Positions 53,512 through 62,813 are shown, counted from the first letter of the stretch. The stretch is 64,000 bases of DNA from Sporomusaceae bacterium UBA7701 (GCA_002482545.1 DLGF01000012.1:327214-391213), one strand, 5' to 3'. A program made the numbers and translations. Notes: generated by a model from the sequence alone, not told the origin.

Positions 53512-54485
53512 TTCACCATCGCCCCCTTAGCCCCTAGTCTGCGGATGAGCAGGATGAAACAGAAGGAAATAAGGAGCAGGAGAAGGGCCATGGACCACAG
53601 CGCGTTGTTCCACATGGTTCCCATTACGGTATTCCCCATATCCATCGTCATGATGCTGGTTAAATTGATCGTAGGCTTGAGAAGGGCGTCGGCTATTCTT
53701 ACGCTGTTGCCGATGACCATCTGGACGGCGAGGGCCTCGCCAAAGGCGCGGGCAAGCCCCAGAACCACTCCGGTCAGAATGCCCGGAACAGCGCTCGGTA
53801 ACAGAATCAGCCGGATGGTCTGCCATCTTGTGGCCCCCAGCCCCAGCGACGCTTCCTTGTAGTGGCCGGGCAGCGACCGCAAGGTGTCGGCTGCGATACT
53901 GGCAATCGTGGGAAAAATCATAAGAGCCAGCACCAGGCCTCCCGCCAGTACGCTGAAACCCATTCCGCCGATATAGTTTTTTATAAACGGCACAAGCACG
54001 CTTAGTCCCATCCATCCGTAAACAACCGAAGGAATGCCGACAAATATTTCAATAGCCGGCTGGAGGAATCGCTGCCCCAGGCCGGGTGATATCTCGGTCA
54101 TAAAAATCGCCAGCGCCACGCTGATCGGCGTGCTGATCAGCAAGGCCAGCAGGGAAATGACAATCGAACCGACGATAAAGACCGCGGCTCCGACTTGAGG
54201 ATTGTCGATCCGGTCCGGATGCCAGCTGGTCGATAGAAGAAATTCGGTCAAAGAAACTCCGTTGTCCCGGAACAGGGCGATGCCTTGAGAAGTAATAAAC
54301 AACACCAAAAACAAAGTGAGAACGATAATCAGCAGCCCGCAAGCGGTAACCATGCTCCGGCCCAGCAGCTCGTTCCTGATATTCCGCCAATTAAACCTGT
54401 GAGCGCGCATACGTCCACCCATCCGCAATGCTAATAGCTTCTCCATCGTGTTCATCCTATCTATGCTCGGCAATTTATCGGTCAT
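53508..54485 (-). CDS. pstC: Phosphate ABC transporter permease PstC
   Basis: 325 residues, six spans with EAA loop LPGHYKEASLGLGATRWQTIRLILLPSAVPG. Pairs with PstA to form the channel. Start: ATG 54485 has weak support; ATG 54446 is a reasonable alternative with TAGGATG upstream, giving a protein 13 residues shorter. Confidence 0.94.
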   Translation of the reverse strand: MTDKLPSIDRMNTMEKLLALRMGGRMRAHRFNWRNIRNELLGRSMVTACGLLIIVLTLFLVLFITSQGIALFRDNGVSLTEFLLSTSWHPDRIDNPQVGAAVFIVGSIVISLLALLISTPISVALAIFMTEISPGLGQRFLQPAIEIFVGIPSVVYGWMGLSVLVPFIKNYIGGMGFSVLAGGLVLALMIFPTIASIAADTLRSLPGHYKEASLGLGATRWQTIRLILLPSAVPGILTGVVLGLARAFGEALAVQMVIGNSVRIADALLKPTINLTSIMTMDMGNTVMGTMWNNALWSMALLLLLISFCFILLIRRLGAKGAMVK

Positions 54486-54532
54486 TCCGGCTCTGTCCGG
54501 CTCCTAAAAGCCCGGCCCGCCATCAGTCGGCA

Positions 54533-54575
54533 AGGGTTGGCCGGTATCAACAATACTGCTATACCGGCCAACCCT
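54533..54575 (-). other. Intercistronic hairpin between pstS and pstC
   Basis: A 15-base perfect inverted repeat, AGGGTTGGCCGGTAT and ATACCGGCCAACCCT, with a 13-base loop and no T-run. It likely stabilises the pstS end of the message or lowers expression of pstC and pstA. Such hairpins after pstS are known in other bacteria. Confidence 0.7.
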
Positions 54576-54596
54576 CCCTGATTGTAGAATCGGATC

Positions 54597-55466
54597 CTAA
54601 CGGCTAACCTTCATTTCGCTGTTCGGAATATAGCCCAGTTGTTTAATGAGCGGTTTAACTTCGTCGCTGCCCATGTAATCCAGGAACGCTTTGGTCAGGC
54701 CGGTCGGCTGGCCTTTCGTGTACATATGTTCATAAGACCAGATGGGATATTTGCCGCTGGTGATATTATCAACCGTTGCTTCGACGCCGTCGAGTTTTAC
54801 GGTTTTTACCGTATCATTGACATAAGACAACGCCAGGTAGGAAATCGCTCCCTCTGTGTCCGATACCGTCTTCAGCACCGTACCGGAGGCATCGCTTTGC
54901 AGGCCCAGGCCGGCAGCTTCTTCAGCGCCCTTGAGAGCGTATTTCTGGAAAGTAAACCGGGTACCGGAGCTGGCCGGACGGTTGACGATCACTACCTTGA
55001 GGTCGGGTCCGCCAACATCTTTCCAGTTGGTTATTTTACCAGTGAAAATATCGATGAGCTGTTGATGAGTCAGGTTGTCGACCGTGACTTTCTTGTTGGC
55101 GATCGTCGCAAATCCGACTACGCAAATCTTGTGGTCGACCAGTTCGGCTGCGTTGATGCCGGCTTTGTCCTCGGCAAAGATATCGGAGTTGCCGATCTGG
55201 ACCGCGCCCTGAGCCACCTGAGTCAAACCAGTGCCGCTGCCTCCGCCCTGCACAATGACCTTGGCGTTAGGATTTTTTTGGCCAAACTGCTGAGCGGCTT
55301 TTTCAGCAAGCGGCTGCAGGGCTGTTGAGCCGGAAGCGGTGATCGATCCCGAAACTTGGGCCGGTTGCTTGTTTTCCTCCGCCTTTTTGTCTCCGCCGCC
55401 ACAGCCTGCCGCGATGAACGGCAGCGCCACAAGCAAAGTGGTCGCTATTACCTTCTTGAGCCTCAT
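54597..55466 (-). CDS. pstS: Phosphate-binding lipoprotein PstS
   Basis: 289 residues. Lipobox IAAGC with Cys22 (lipidated and anchored to the cytoplasmic membrane). Phosphate-binding SGSITASGSTALQPLAEKAA, GGGSGTGLTQV and NRPASSGTRFTF. It delivers phosphate to PstC/PstA. Start 55466 follows GGGAGGGC. Confidence 0.95.
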   Translation of the reverse strand: MRLKKVIATTLLVALPFIAAGCGGGDKKAEENKQPAQVSGSITASGSTALQPLAEKAAQQFGQKNPNAKVIVQGGGSGTGLTQVAQGAVQIGNSDIFAEDKAGINAAELVDHKICVVGFATIANKKVTVDNLTHQQLIDIFTGKITNWKDVGGPDLKVVIVNRPASSGTRFTFQKYALKGAEEAAGLGLQSDASGTVLKTVSDTEGAISYLALSYVNDTVKTVKLDGVEATVDNITSGKYPIWSYEHMYTKGQPTGLTKAFLDYMGSDEVKPLIKQLGYIPNSEMKVSR

Positions 55467-55538
55467 GATTGCCCTCCCTGTTCTTGTGTCCTTTTCTTTC
55501 AATTGGCCCGCCCGGAGGCAGGCCGTCTTCTAAATCTT

Positions 55539-55592
55539 ACTATAGCGCATCGCCAGAGCCGATATGTTATCGGATTGTTAAGTGTTTGTTAA
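55539..55592 (-). promoter_or_regulatory. Pho-box-like promoter of pst
   Basis: Minus strand: TTAACA (plus 55587-55592), TTAACA (plus 55576-55581) and ATAACA (plus 55565-55570), exactly 11 bases apart, followed 20 bases later by TATAGT (plus 55539-55544). This spacing and sequence match PhoP boxes of Bacillus-type phosphate starvation control. Confidence 0.7.
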
Positions 55593-55609
55593 GTCCCGTT
55601 CTTGTCAAA

Positions 55610-55639
55610 ACAAAAACCCGGCGCGGTTGCGCTGGGTTT
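55610..55639 (-). terminator. Terminator of pdxS-pdxT
   Basis: AAACCCAGCGC pairs with GCGCCGGGTTT on the minus strand, followed by TTGTTTTG. Confidence 0.75.
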
Positions 55640-55713
55640 GGCGGCCAAAGGCCTGGCAGAAGCCGGGGAGGCTTGATGGAATTAGTATGGGTGCGGATTC
55701 CGAAGAGCCGCAA

Positions 55714-56289
55714 CTATGCCTGGCCGCTGGCCATCGCGATAAAATACCTGTGCAGCCGGTCGTCTTCGGTAAGCTCGGGATGAAAGGCGCTTGCCAGCAG
55801 TTTTCCTTGCCGGGCGATGACGATATGTTCGCCTACCGCCGCCATTACGGAAACGTCCGGGCCGGCGGCTTCAATATAAGGGGCCCGGATGAAAATCGCC
55901 TTAACCGGGCCGGCGCCCAATTCCTTTACATGGAGGTCGGCCTCGAAGCTTTCCCGCTGGCGGCCGAAGGCATTGCGCCGGACCCGGGCGTCCATCAGGC
56001 CGAGGCGCGGCTGGTCGCTGTCCGCAATCTCCCTGGCGAGAAGAATCATCCCGGCGCAGGTGCCATAAACAGCCATGCCTTCAGCGGCCCGGCTCTTTAC
56101 TTTTTCCATCAGGCCCCACTCCACCATAAGCTTGCCGATCGTGGTGCTTTCGCCGCCGGGAATAATCAGGCCGGCCACGGCATCGAGCTCTTCCGGACGG
56201 CGGATTTCCGGCGCTCCTACGCCGCATTTTTCCAGCATCAGCCGATGTTCGCGGAACGCTCCCTGAAGGGCCAATACGCCGATATTCAC
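55714..56289 (-). CDS. pdxT: PdxT, glutaminase subunit of PLP synthase
   Basis: 191 residues. Glutaminase triad: Cys78 (VYGTCAGM) with the His and Glu in FHPELTEDDRLH. It frees ammonia from glutamine and channels it to PdxS. One base separates it from pdxS, so the genes form an operon. Confidence 0.97.
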   Translation of the reverse strand: MNIGVLALQGAFREHRLMLEKCGVGAPEIRRPEELDAVAGLIIPGGESTTIGKLMVEWGLMEKVKSRAAEGMAVYGTCAGMILLAREIADSDQPRLGLMDARVRRNAFGRQRESFEADLHVKELGAGPVKAIFIRAPYIEAAGPDVSVMAAVGEHIVIARQGKLLASAFHPELTEDDRLHRYFIAMASGQA

Positions 56290-56290
56290 C

Positions 56291-57172
56291 TTACCATCCC
56301 CGTTCCTGCATGCGCTCGTGGGGAGCGATGCTGGCTATTTCAATCCCGACCATGGCTTCTCCGAGATCCTTCGAGACCTCGGCCAGCACCTTCGGGTCGT
56401 TGTAGTAGGTGGTGGCGGCCACGATTGCCTTGGCCCGCCTGGCAGGGTCATTGGCTTTGAAGATACCCGATCCTACAAAAATGCCGTCGCAACCGAGCTG
56501 CATCATCAGAGCGGCGTCGGCGGGAGTCGCGATGCCTCCGGCCGCAAAATTGACCACCGGCAGCCGGCCGAGCTTTTTCGTCTCCCAAACCAGTTCAAGC
56601 GGAGCGCCGATATTTTTCGCGAAAGCAGGCACCTCGTCATCCGGCAGGTTATTGAGCAGGCGAAGCTCACTCATTACCAGCCGGATGTGCTTGACTGCTT
56701 CGACCACATTGCCGGTCCCCGGTTCCCCTTTGGTGCGGATCATCGCCGCTCCTTCGCCGATCCGCCGGAGCGCCTCGCCCAGATTGCGGGCGCCGCAGAC
56801 AAACGGAACCTTGAAATCCTGTTTATTGATGTGGAACTTGTCATCAGCCGGAGTCAGCACTTCACTCTCGTCGATATAGTCCGCGCCAAGCTCCTCTAAA
56901 ATTTGGGCCTCGACAAAATGGCCGATCCGCGCCTTGGCCATAACCGGGATGGATACGGCGTCCATAATTCTCAGGACGACGGAGGGGTCAGCCATCCGGG
57001 CCACACCGCCGGCGGCGCGGATATCGGCCGGGACCCGCTCCAGGGCCATTACCGCGCAGGCGCCTGCCTCTTCGGCAATTTTCGCTTGTTCAGGGGTGGT
57101 AACATCCATTATCACGCCGCCCTTCAGCATCTCTGCCAGGCCGGCTTTTACCCGGAAAGTACCTTGTTCCAT
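56291..57172 (-). CDS. pdxS: PdxS, PLP synthase barrel subunit
   Basis: 293 residues. TIM barrel with substrate lysine in VMAKARIGHFVEAQ and VNFAAGGIATPADAALMMQLGCDGIFVGSGIF. It makes pyridoxal phosphate from ribose 5-phosphate, glyceraldehyde 3-phosphate and ammonia. ATG 57172 is chosen because AGGAGG lies seven bases upstream; 57178 is too close. Confidence 0.97.
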   Translation of the reverse strand: MEQGTFRVKAGLAEMLKGGVIMDVTTPEQAKIAEEAGACAVMALERVPADIRAAGGVARMADPSVVLRIMDAVSIPVMAKARIGHFVEAQILEELGADYIDESEVLTPADDKFHINKQDFKVPFVCGARNLGEALRRIGEGAAMIRTKGEPGTGNVVEAVKHIRLVMSELRLLNNLPDDEVPAFAKNIGAPLELVWETKKLGRLPVVNFAAGGIATPADAALMMQLGCDGIFVGSGIFKANDPARRAKAIVAATTYYNDPKVLAEVSKDLGEAMVGIEIASIAPHERMQERGW

Positions 57173-57278
57173 TGTCATTCCTCCTGCTATTCTTTTCTTG
57201 TCTCCTAGATAACATGGGACGATACTCGGCTATTTATACCGGGCTCTCCGGCAGGCCATCCGTCGCCTGCGGCGGAGG

Positions 57279-58760
57279 CTATGTATAAAGCTGCCGCAGG
57301 GCCGCGCCCAGTCGCCGTATCCCTTCCTCGATTTCCGCTTCGTTGAGAGCGGAGATGGATAACCGGAGGTAGGTGTCGGCTGATCCTGAAAAGAAGAAAC
57401 TGTTTCCGATCGCCACTTCTATGCCCCGCTCCCTGAAGAAGCCCTTCCAGTCGCCCGGCGCGCTGGCCGGGGCCTTTACTTTGAGCCAAATGATAAATCC
57501 GCCGCTCGGCGCCGTCCATTCGGCCCATTCCGGGGAAAGCTGCTGGCGGAGAGCCCGGATGGCGGCCTCCATCCGCTTTCGGTACACCCTGTGCATTCTG
57601 CCTACATGATGATCATAAAAGCCCCGTTGGCAAAAATAGTGAATCGCGGCCTGCAAAACCATGCTTGGCGACAACTCGCTAAACCCTTGGATCGCCGCCA
57701 GCCGCTCCAGGCATTCTTGCTCTGCCGCCAGCCAGCCGATCCGCACCCCGGGGAAGAGCACCTTGGAAAAAGTGCCGCAGTAAATAACCAGGCGATGCCT
57801 GTCCATGGATTTTATCGGCAGCACCACCCGCCCGCAGTACTTCATCTCTTCCTCGAAGCCATCCTCCAGGATGGGCACGCCATAGGTTTCGCACAGGGAT
57901 AAGAGCCGTTCCCGGTGGGCCTGGCCGGTGCTGATGCCTGTGGGATTCTGAAAGGTCGGCATGGTATAGACGAGCGACGGGCGCTCCCTTTGAAGGGCGG
58001 CTTCCAGGACGGACAGATCCATTCCGTCCGGTCGAACCGGAATTTCCAGAGGGGTTAACCCATAAAATCGTAATAACGGGGGTACATAGTCATAAGTGGG
58101 CGCTTCAATGGCCACGACTTTCCCCGGCGCTGCGATCATCCGAAATACCAGATCAATGCCCTGTTGCGAGCCGTTGGTTATCAAAATTTCCTGGGGAGTT
58201 ATCGAAATACCGTGACTTTGCAGCCGCCGGGCAATATATTCCCGGAGAGGAGGATAGCCGAATCGGGCGCCGTAGCCGAGAAGAACCGCCCCCTGCTCCT
58301 TCATCGCCCGGTCCAGGCACATACGGAAGCTGTCGATGGGAAACAGGCGACGGTCAATACTCAGGGTGCGAAAGCTGATTACCGGCTGACCGTCCGGCTG
58401 GCCGCCCTCCAGGTAATTCTGGCGGTACGTCCGCCACATCGCGGCGGCGGCCGGCGATACGATCTGCTGCCAATCAACGATTCCCGTTTCCAGACGGCCC
58501 TGGGCCGTGGCGATCCGGGTCCGGTCACGCACCCGCGGGAGAGCGCCGGGGCTGAGATCTAAAAAGCCCAGCGCCCAAAGCTCCTGATAGGCGGTAGCCA
58601 CCGTCGAGCGATGAATGCCCAACTGATCGGCCAGGCGGCGGGTGGACGGCAGCTTTTCACCGGGAAAAAGCACCCGGCTTTCGATCTTAAGCCGGATTTG
58701 TTCTATAAGCTGCTGGTACATCGGTTTACTGCTCTTATCGTCGAGAGTGAGTAATAACAT
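57279..58760 (-). CDS. MocR-type regulator (GntR helix-turn-helix fused to aminotransferase domain)
   Basis: 493 residues. GntR winged helix (about 10-75, QLIEQIRLKIESRVLFPGEKLPSTRRLADQLG) then a fold-type I aminotransferase domain with PLP lysine in IYCGTFSKVLFPGVRIGW. It lies upstream of pdxS-pdxT on the same strand. MocR proteins next to pdx genes are usually PdxR, which senses PLP and controls these genes, though PdxR genes are often divergent. Regulation of pdxST is therefore likely, not shown. Confidence 0.88.
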   Translation of the reverse strand: MLLLTLDDKSSKPMYQQLIEQIRLKIESRVLFPGEKLPSTRRLADQLGIHRSTVATAYQELWALGFLDLSPGALPRVRDRTRIATAQGRLETGIVDWQQIVSPAAAAMWRTYRQNYLEGGQPDGQPVISFRTLSIDRRLFPIDSFRMCLDRAMKEQGAVLLGYGARFGYPPLREYIARRLQSHGISITPQEILITNGSQQGIDLVFRMIAAPGKVVAIEAPTYDYVPPLLRFYGLTPLEIPVRPDGMDLSVLEAALQRERPSLVYTMPTFQNPTGISTGQAHRERLLSLCETYGVPILEDGFEEEMKYCGRVVLPIKSMDRHRLVIYCGTFSKVLFPGVRIGWLAAEQECLERLAAIQGFSELSPSMVLQAAIHYFCQRGFYDHHVGRMHRVYRKRMEAAIRALRQQLSPEWAEWTAPSGGFIIWLKVKAPASAPGDWKGFFRERGIEVAIGNSFFFSGSADTYLRLSISALNEAEIEEGIRRLGAALRQLYT

Positions 58761-58875
58761 GGGGAACCCCCTGCAGGAAGATATCCTCTTAGAGCTAAAA
58801 TACTCCACTCCCGGTCTGTCGTCAATTGCCACTTTTGCCTCTTTTTGATGCGACCAGTTCACTGGCGGCAGAATA

Positions 58876-58902
58876 AAAGGCCGGTCCCGCAGGACCAGCC
58901 TA
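58876..58902 (-). terminator. Terminator of the NAD(P)-binding protein gene
   Basis: GGCTGGTCC pairs with GGACCGGCC around CGC, followed on the minus strand by TTTTATTC. Confidence 0.75.
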
Positions 58903-58934
58903 AAAGTGAGGTCAAAAATAAAGTACCCGCTGAA

Positions 58935-59618
58935 TTATTTTTTCAATTTGGCCCGGACCGCTCTTACGACCTGGCGGGCAAACGGACCGAGGTCCTGGTC
59001 GGCGTAAGCTTTAAGGATTCCGGCGGCTACCTGCCGGATAGCGCTTTTAATAATATCCGGATCGGTTATGCCTTGCTGCTTCAGTCCCTCTTCGATATTA
59101 ACCGCGGCCTCAAGCGCTTTTTCCGCCGCGCTGTTGTTGATGTAGCTGACTACGTCGGCTTTCCCCACCATTACCTGTCCGACCGGCGCGAATATTTCCC
59201 TGACCATGTTGGTCAGTTCGGCCGGGCGCTCATTCACGATGATCACCGGGTTAAGCCCCAGCGCCATTTCTCCGGCATGGCCCACGAACTTTACGCCAAT
59301 GCAGCGGACATGTTTGGCCGCCGCTTCTTCCAGAACATGCTGGGCGACGTTGGTAGCGATGTTGATAATAACCATCGGTGTTTTTAACTGATTAAAATCC
59401 TTAATACAGTTGATTACCTCCGGATCGGGGACCGCCAGAATAACCGCCCCGAGACCCGCCAGATCTTCCAGTCCTGCAGCCGTACGCACGCCGAGCTCCC
59501 GCTGGGCCGCAGCCATATTTGCGGAATCCCGGTCATAAATCGTCACTTCCACATGGTCCTTCAGCCGCCGGGCTAAAACCCGCCCCATCCGGCCGGTGCC
59601 AATCAATCCTACTTGCAA
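58935..59618 (-). CDS. NAD(P)-binding domain protein, ProC-like
   Basis: 227 residues from a TTG start (GGGAG eight bases upstream). Rossmann motif VGLIGTGRMGRVLARRL and NIATNVAQHVLEEAAAKH. Related to pyrroline-5-carboxylate reductase and late-competence ComER proteins, but the C-terminal domain is not clearly either. Substrate unknown. Confidence 0.75.
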   Translation of the reverse strand: MQVGLIGTGRMGRVLARRLKDHVEVTIYDRDSANMAAAQRELGVRTAAGLEDLAGLGAVILAVPDPEVINCIKDFNQLKTPMVIINIATNVAQHVLEEAAAKHVRCIGVKFVGHAGEMALGLNPVIIVNERPAELTNMVREIFAPVGQVMVGKADVVSYINNSAAEKALEAAVNIEEGLKQQGITDPDIIKSAIRQVAAGILKAYADQDLGPFARQVVRAVRAKLKK

Positions 59619-59765
59619 GATTGTCACTCCCGAAAACAAAGTACGATATTGATAGCCCGTCATTTGTTGCAATGCGTTTGCCGGTCGTCCCTTCCACAGC
59701 CGCATTGTATGCGACATATTCCCATTATACGTGTATGGTACTAATATTGCCACCGTTGCCGGCGA

Positions 59766-59903
59766 TCATTCCGCTGTATTCCCATTTCTCCCGCGCCGTT
59801 TCCCTGCGAAGATACGTTCATAAACCAGCCTGGACACGGCATCCAGAATCTCACAGCTGTTTGCAAGCAAGATTGCTCCGGCGACCAGCAATTGCTCTCC
59901 CAC
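59766..59903 (-). CDS. Very small hypothetical protein
   Basis: 45 codons from GTG 59903 (MGEQLLVAGAILLANSCEIL...), with GAGGAGG nine bases before it and an extended -10 promoter (TGG then TATAAT, plus 59930-59938) just upstream. Helical with a hydrophobic start and basic end. No homologue known to me; conserved only by these signals. Confidence 0.4.
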   Translation of the reverse strand: MGEQLLVAGAILLANSCEILDAVSRLVYERIFAGKRRGRNGNTAE

Positions 59904-59960
59904 GGCTTCCTGCCTCCTCTTCTTTGAATATTATACCATAGCCCAATGCACCCGGCTGCC

Positions 59961-59994
59961 GGTTAAGATTTGGTTAAGACCAGATAAATATAGT
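59961..59994 (+). promoter_or_regulatory. Possible direct repeats and -10 upstream of the PhoH remnant
   Basis: GGTTAAGA-like repeats at 59961 and 59972, 11 bases apart, then TATAGT at 59989-59994. The spacing resembles the pst Pho box, but the sequence match is weaker. PhoH proteins are phosphate-regulated in E. coli, so phosphate control is possible but speculative. Confidence 0.3.
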
Positions 59995-60064
59995 GCATAA
60001 GCAGCCTGCTTTCTATATAATAAGAATAGGGATAGCATTTTTTGTCTAACAAAGGGGGATTCAA

Positions 60065-60444
60065 TTGGATAACGACCTGCTGTATTCTCCCCGTGCCGTC
60101 TTTGCGGTTATTCCAGAAGTCGTCAGCCGGTTCCACCAGGTCAGTAAAACCACTGCCACCCCTGCTAGTCTCGCGGAAGATACCGGGCCTGTTCTCAGTC
60201 TGTGCCCGCCCCTTTTGCCGCCAACCGCTTCAGGCTTATCCACCCGGCTACGGCCTCAGGCCCTTTTGCCAGGGAAAAGCTTGTACAGCCAGCCTATCGG
60301 AACCGTAATCCTTTCGGCGTTTCTCCGCTCAGCATCGGACAGGTTTTCCTGCAAGGGGGCCCGATGATCAATGCGGCTGAAGCGCCGCTTGTCATTATTG
60401 AAGGCCCGCAAGGGTACTCGACAACCGCCCGTCCAAGCAGCTAA
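60065..60444 (+). pseudogene. Decayed duplicate of the PIN-PhoH gene
   Basis: A TTG-start frame (RBS AAAGGGGG) begins DNDLLYSPRAVFAVIPEVV, like the intact protein's DTNVLLHSP and VILPEVV. In a different frame (60202-60444) the sequence reads ANRFRLIHPATASGP, then YRNRNPFGVSPLSIGQVFLQ and APLVIIEGPQG, matching intact residues about 197-270 (TNQFLLIKSTDND, YRSRNPFGVTPRNVGQIFLQ, APLVIIKGPAG). The PIN centre is missing and the ATPase is truncated after a broken Walker A. A frameshift joins the two parts. It stands 48 bases before the intact copy. Confidence 0.75.
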
Positions 60445-60492
60445 AGATGACCTGCCTGTTTACCAAAATCAAATTCTAAGGGGGCGTCCCTG

Positions 60493-61878
60493 ATGACGAA
60501 ATGCTATGTTCTTGACACAAATGTTTTGCTGCATTCGCCTAATTCGCTGTTTGCATTCAACGAGCATTTGGTTATACTCCCGGAAGTGGTAATCGAAGAA
60601 TTGGATAAGTTCAAGAAGGAAAGCAGCGAGCGAGGGGCCAACAGCCGTCAAGTCAGCCGAATCATCGATAAGCTCCGCCTGGAGGGCAATCTATTGGAAG
60701 GAGTTCGGTTGAACGACTTTGGCGGGTCCTTGCGGCTGGAATCCAACCATATGAATACGGAAATGCCGCCTCACTGGGCCATGGAAAAAGGCGACAACCG
60801 CATTCTCCAGGTATGCAAAGGGTTAATGGAGAGCGGATTCCAAACCATCTTAGTTACCCGTGATACCAATATGCGCGTTAAAGCGACGATATTGAACATT
60901 CCTGCGGAAGATTTCCGCAATGATAAGGTTGCAAGTATCGACGAGCAATATACGGGGCGTCAAGTCGTTTACACTACCAGCAGCGTGATCAATGCCTTTC
61001 ACGGCGACGACGCCAACCACCTCGATCCGGAAAAGCTGTCCGCCTATGATGAAAACGCGGGAGTGCTGGCTCCTGCGGCCTTCGTGACCAACCAGTTTTT
61101 GCTGATAAAATCCACCGACAATGATCGCCACACCGCTCTCGGACGGTTTGACGGAGAAAAAGTCGTTCATCTCCGTTATCGCAGCCGCAATCCGTTTGGG
61201 GTGACTCCCCGGAATGTCGGCCAGATCTTCCTGCAGGAATGCCTCATGATGAGCGCTATAGAAGCGCCTCTCGTAATCATCAAAGGACCGGCCGGCACGG
61301 CTAAAACCTTCTACTCCCTGGCGGTGGGGCTGCACAATCTCATGGAGTGCCGCCCGCGCGAATATCACCACCTGCTCATCTGCCGCCCGCATTGCATGCT
61401 GGATGAAGGATTGGGCTTCCTTCCCGGCTCGGAAACGGAAAAGCTCGAACCCTATATGCGTTCGATAAAAGACAACTTGTTCACTTTAATGTCCGGCAGC
61501 GCGTTACATGATGAAAAGGAAGTCGCCCAGGTGGAAGACACGGTAAACATGCTTTTTGAAAAGCGTGTCATCCAAAGCGAGGCCCTAGCCTATCAAAGAG
61601 GTCGCTCCCTGCAGAAGTACTGGGTCATCTTTGACGAAATGCAAAACTCCACTCCCCGGCAGGCAAAAGCTGTTTTAACCCGCTCCGGCTACGGGACGAA
61701 AACCATTCTCCTCGGCGACCCCGCCCAGATTGACAATCCGCTACTGGATAGCCAGTCGAACGGACTGAGCTACGCCAGCGAAAAGATGATGGGCTCCAAA
61801 TTGTGCTTCCAGGTGACCATGTTTTCCGACGAATGCGAAAGATCACCACTTGCCGCCGAAGCGGCGATCCGGCTGTAA
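60493..61878 (+). CDS. PIN-PhoH family ATPase/nuclease
   Basis: 461 residues. PIN domain (about 1-145, with acidic Asp8 in VLDTNVLLHSP and TRDTN at about 122-126) fused to a PhoH P-loop ATPase: Walker A GPAGTAKT at 265-272 and Walker B YWVIFDEMQN at about 376-385. Such PhoH2 proteins unwind and cut RNA. The ribosome binding site is AAGGGGG. A degraded copy lies upstream. Confidence 0.92.
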   Translation: MTKCYVLDTNVLLHSPNSLFAFNEHLVILPEVVIEELDKFKKESSERGANSRQVSRIIDKLRLEGNLLEGVRLNDFGGSLRLESNHMNTEMPPHWAMEKGDNRILQVCKGLMESGFQTILVTRDTNMRVKATILNIPAEDFRNDKVASIDEQYTGRQVVYTTSSVINAFHGDDANHLDPEKLSAYDENAGVLAPAAFVTNQFLLIKSTDNDRHTALGRFDGEKVVHLRYRSRNPFGVTPRNVGQIFLQECLMMSAIEAPLVIIKGPAGTAKTFYSLAVGLHNLMECRPREYHHLLICRPHCMLDEGLGFLPGSETEKLEPYMRSIKDNLFTLMSGSALHDEKEVAQVEDTVNMLFEKRVIQSEALAYQRGRSLQKYWVIFDEMQNSTPRQAKAVLTRSGYGTKTILLGDPAQIDNPLLDSQSNGLSYASEKMMGSKLCFQVTMFSDECERSPLAAEAAIRL

Positions 61879-61903
61879 ATACCAGCCTCCTTGCTCCCCA
61901 GCC

Positions 61904-61929
61904 AAACCGCGGTTCAGACCGCGGTTTTT
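61904..61929 (+). terminator. Terminator of the PIN-PhoH gene
   Basis: AACCGCGG pairs with CCGCGGTT around TTCAGA, followed by TTT. Confidence 0.8.
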
Positions 61930-62126
61930 GCTTATGGAATCTTGACAGGCGCGGCCTTTTTACTGCCGCTTCTCTCCTCACCGGGCAAGCCGCGCGGCTT
62001 AATAGGTAATGAAGCTGTGGCAAGGCCGGGGAGTAACAAGTCCAGTTGCGCTGGAATTTCGCCTGGATTCATGGTAAATTTATCAAGATAGTAGTCTCTT
62101 GCGGAAAGGAGCAGTTGGCCAGAAAC

Positions 62127-62759
62127 ATGCTGAAGAAAAAAATAGCTAACCCTTGGAAAGATGTCAAGCTGGACGATTATGAAAATCATATGAAGTTGGC
62201 TTCCGTCAAACAGTTGCAGACAATGAACGAAATCATGCGCGATCAATTTTATCGTTATGAAATTTCATCGGTGATGGTATTGGGAGTGGCTGGAGGCAAC
62301 GGTTTAAATCATATCGTGCCGGATAAGTTTCGTGTGGTTTATGGCGTAGACATCAATGCTGCTTATCTGGAAGAAGCCCAAAAACGCTATCCTCTGCTGC
62401 AAAGAATATTTAGGCCCATTCAAGCGGATTTGACAGATGGTTCCTTAATATTGCCTCAAGCGGATTTGGTGATTGCAAATTTGTTAATTGAATACATCGG
62501 ATATGATAATTTTCAGAGGACTATTGGAAATACCAATCCTGAATATGTCTCTTGCATCATCCAAATCAATCTGGATGATGGTTTTGTGTCCGATTCACCT
62601 TATTTGCATGCTTTTGACCATTTGGGGGAAGTGCATCATCCCATAGCGGAAAGCAAACTGACCGAAAAGATGAATGAAATCGGCTATAAATCGGTCTTTC
62701 GTGAGCAAAGGCCGCTTCCCAACGGAAAAGAGTTTCTTCGCTTGGATTACATACGGTGA
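62127..62759 (+). CDS. Class I SAM-dependent methyltransferase
   Basis: 210 residues. SAM motif VMVLGVAGGNGLNHIVPDKFRVVYGVDINAAYLEEAQKRYP, then ADLVIANLLIEYIGY. Substrate unknown. It is more AT-rich than its neighbours, suggesting transfer. The start is unclear: ATG 62127 has a distant AAAGGAG, TTG 62115 a close one. Confidence 0.8.
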   Translation: MLKKKIANPWKDVKLDDYENHMKLASVKQLQTMNEIMRDQFYRYEISSVMVLGVAGGNGLNHIVPDKFRVVYGVDINAAYLEEAQKRYPLLQRIFRPIQADLTDGSLILPQADLVIANLLIEYIGYDNFQRTIGNTNPEYVSCIIQINLDDGFVSDSPYLHAFDHLGEVHHPIAESKLTEKMNEIGYKSVFREQRPLPNGKEFLRLDYIR

Positions 62760-62813
62760 GTTTCCCTGTCTTATAACGAAAGAAAAACTGTAGCTATACA
62801 AAACCGGGCAGAC

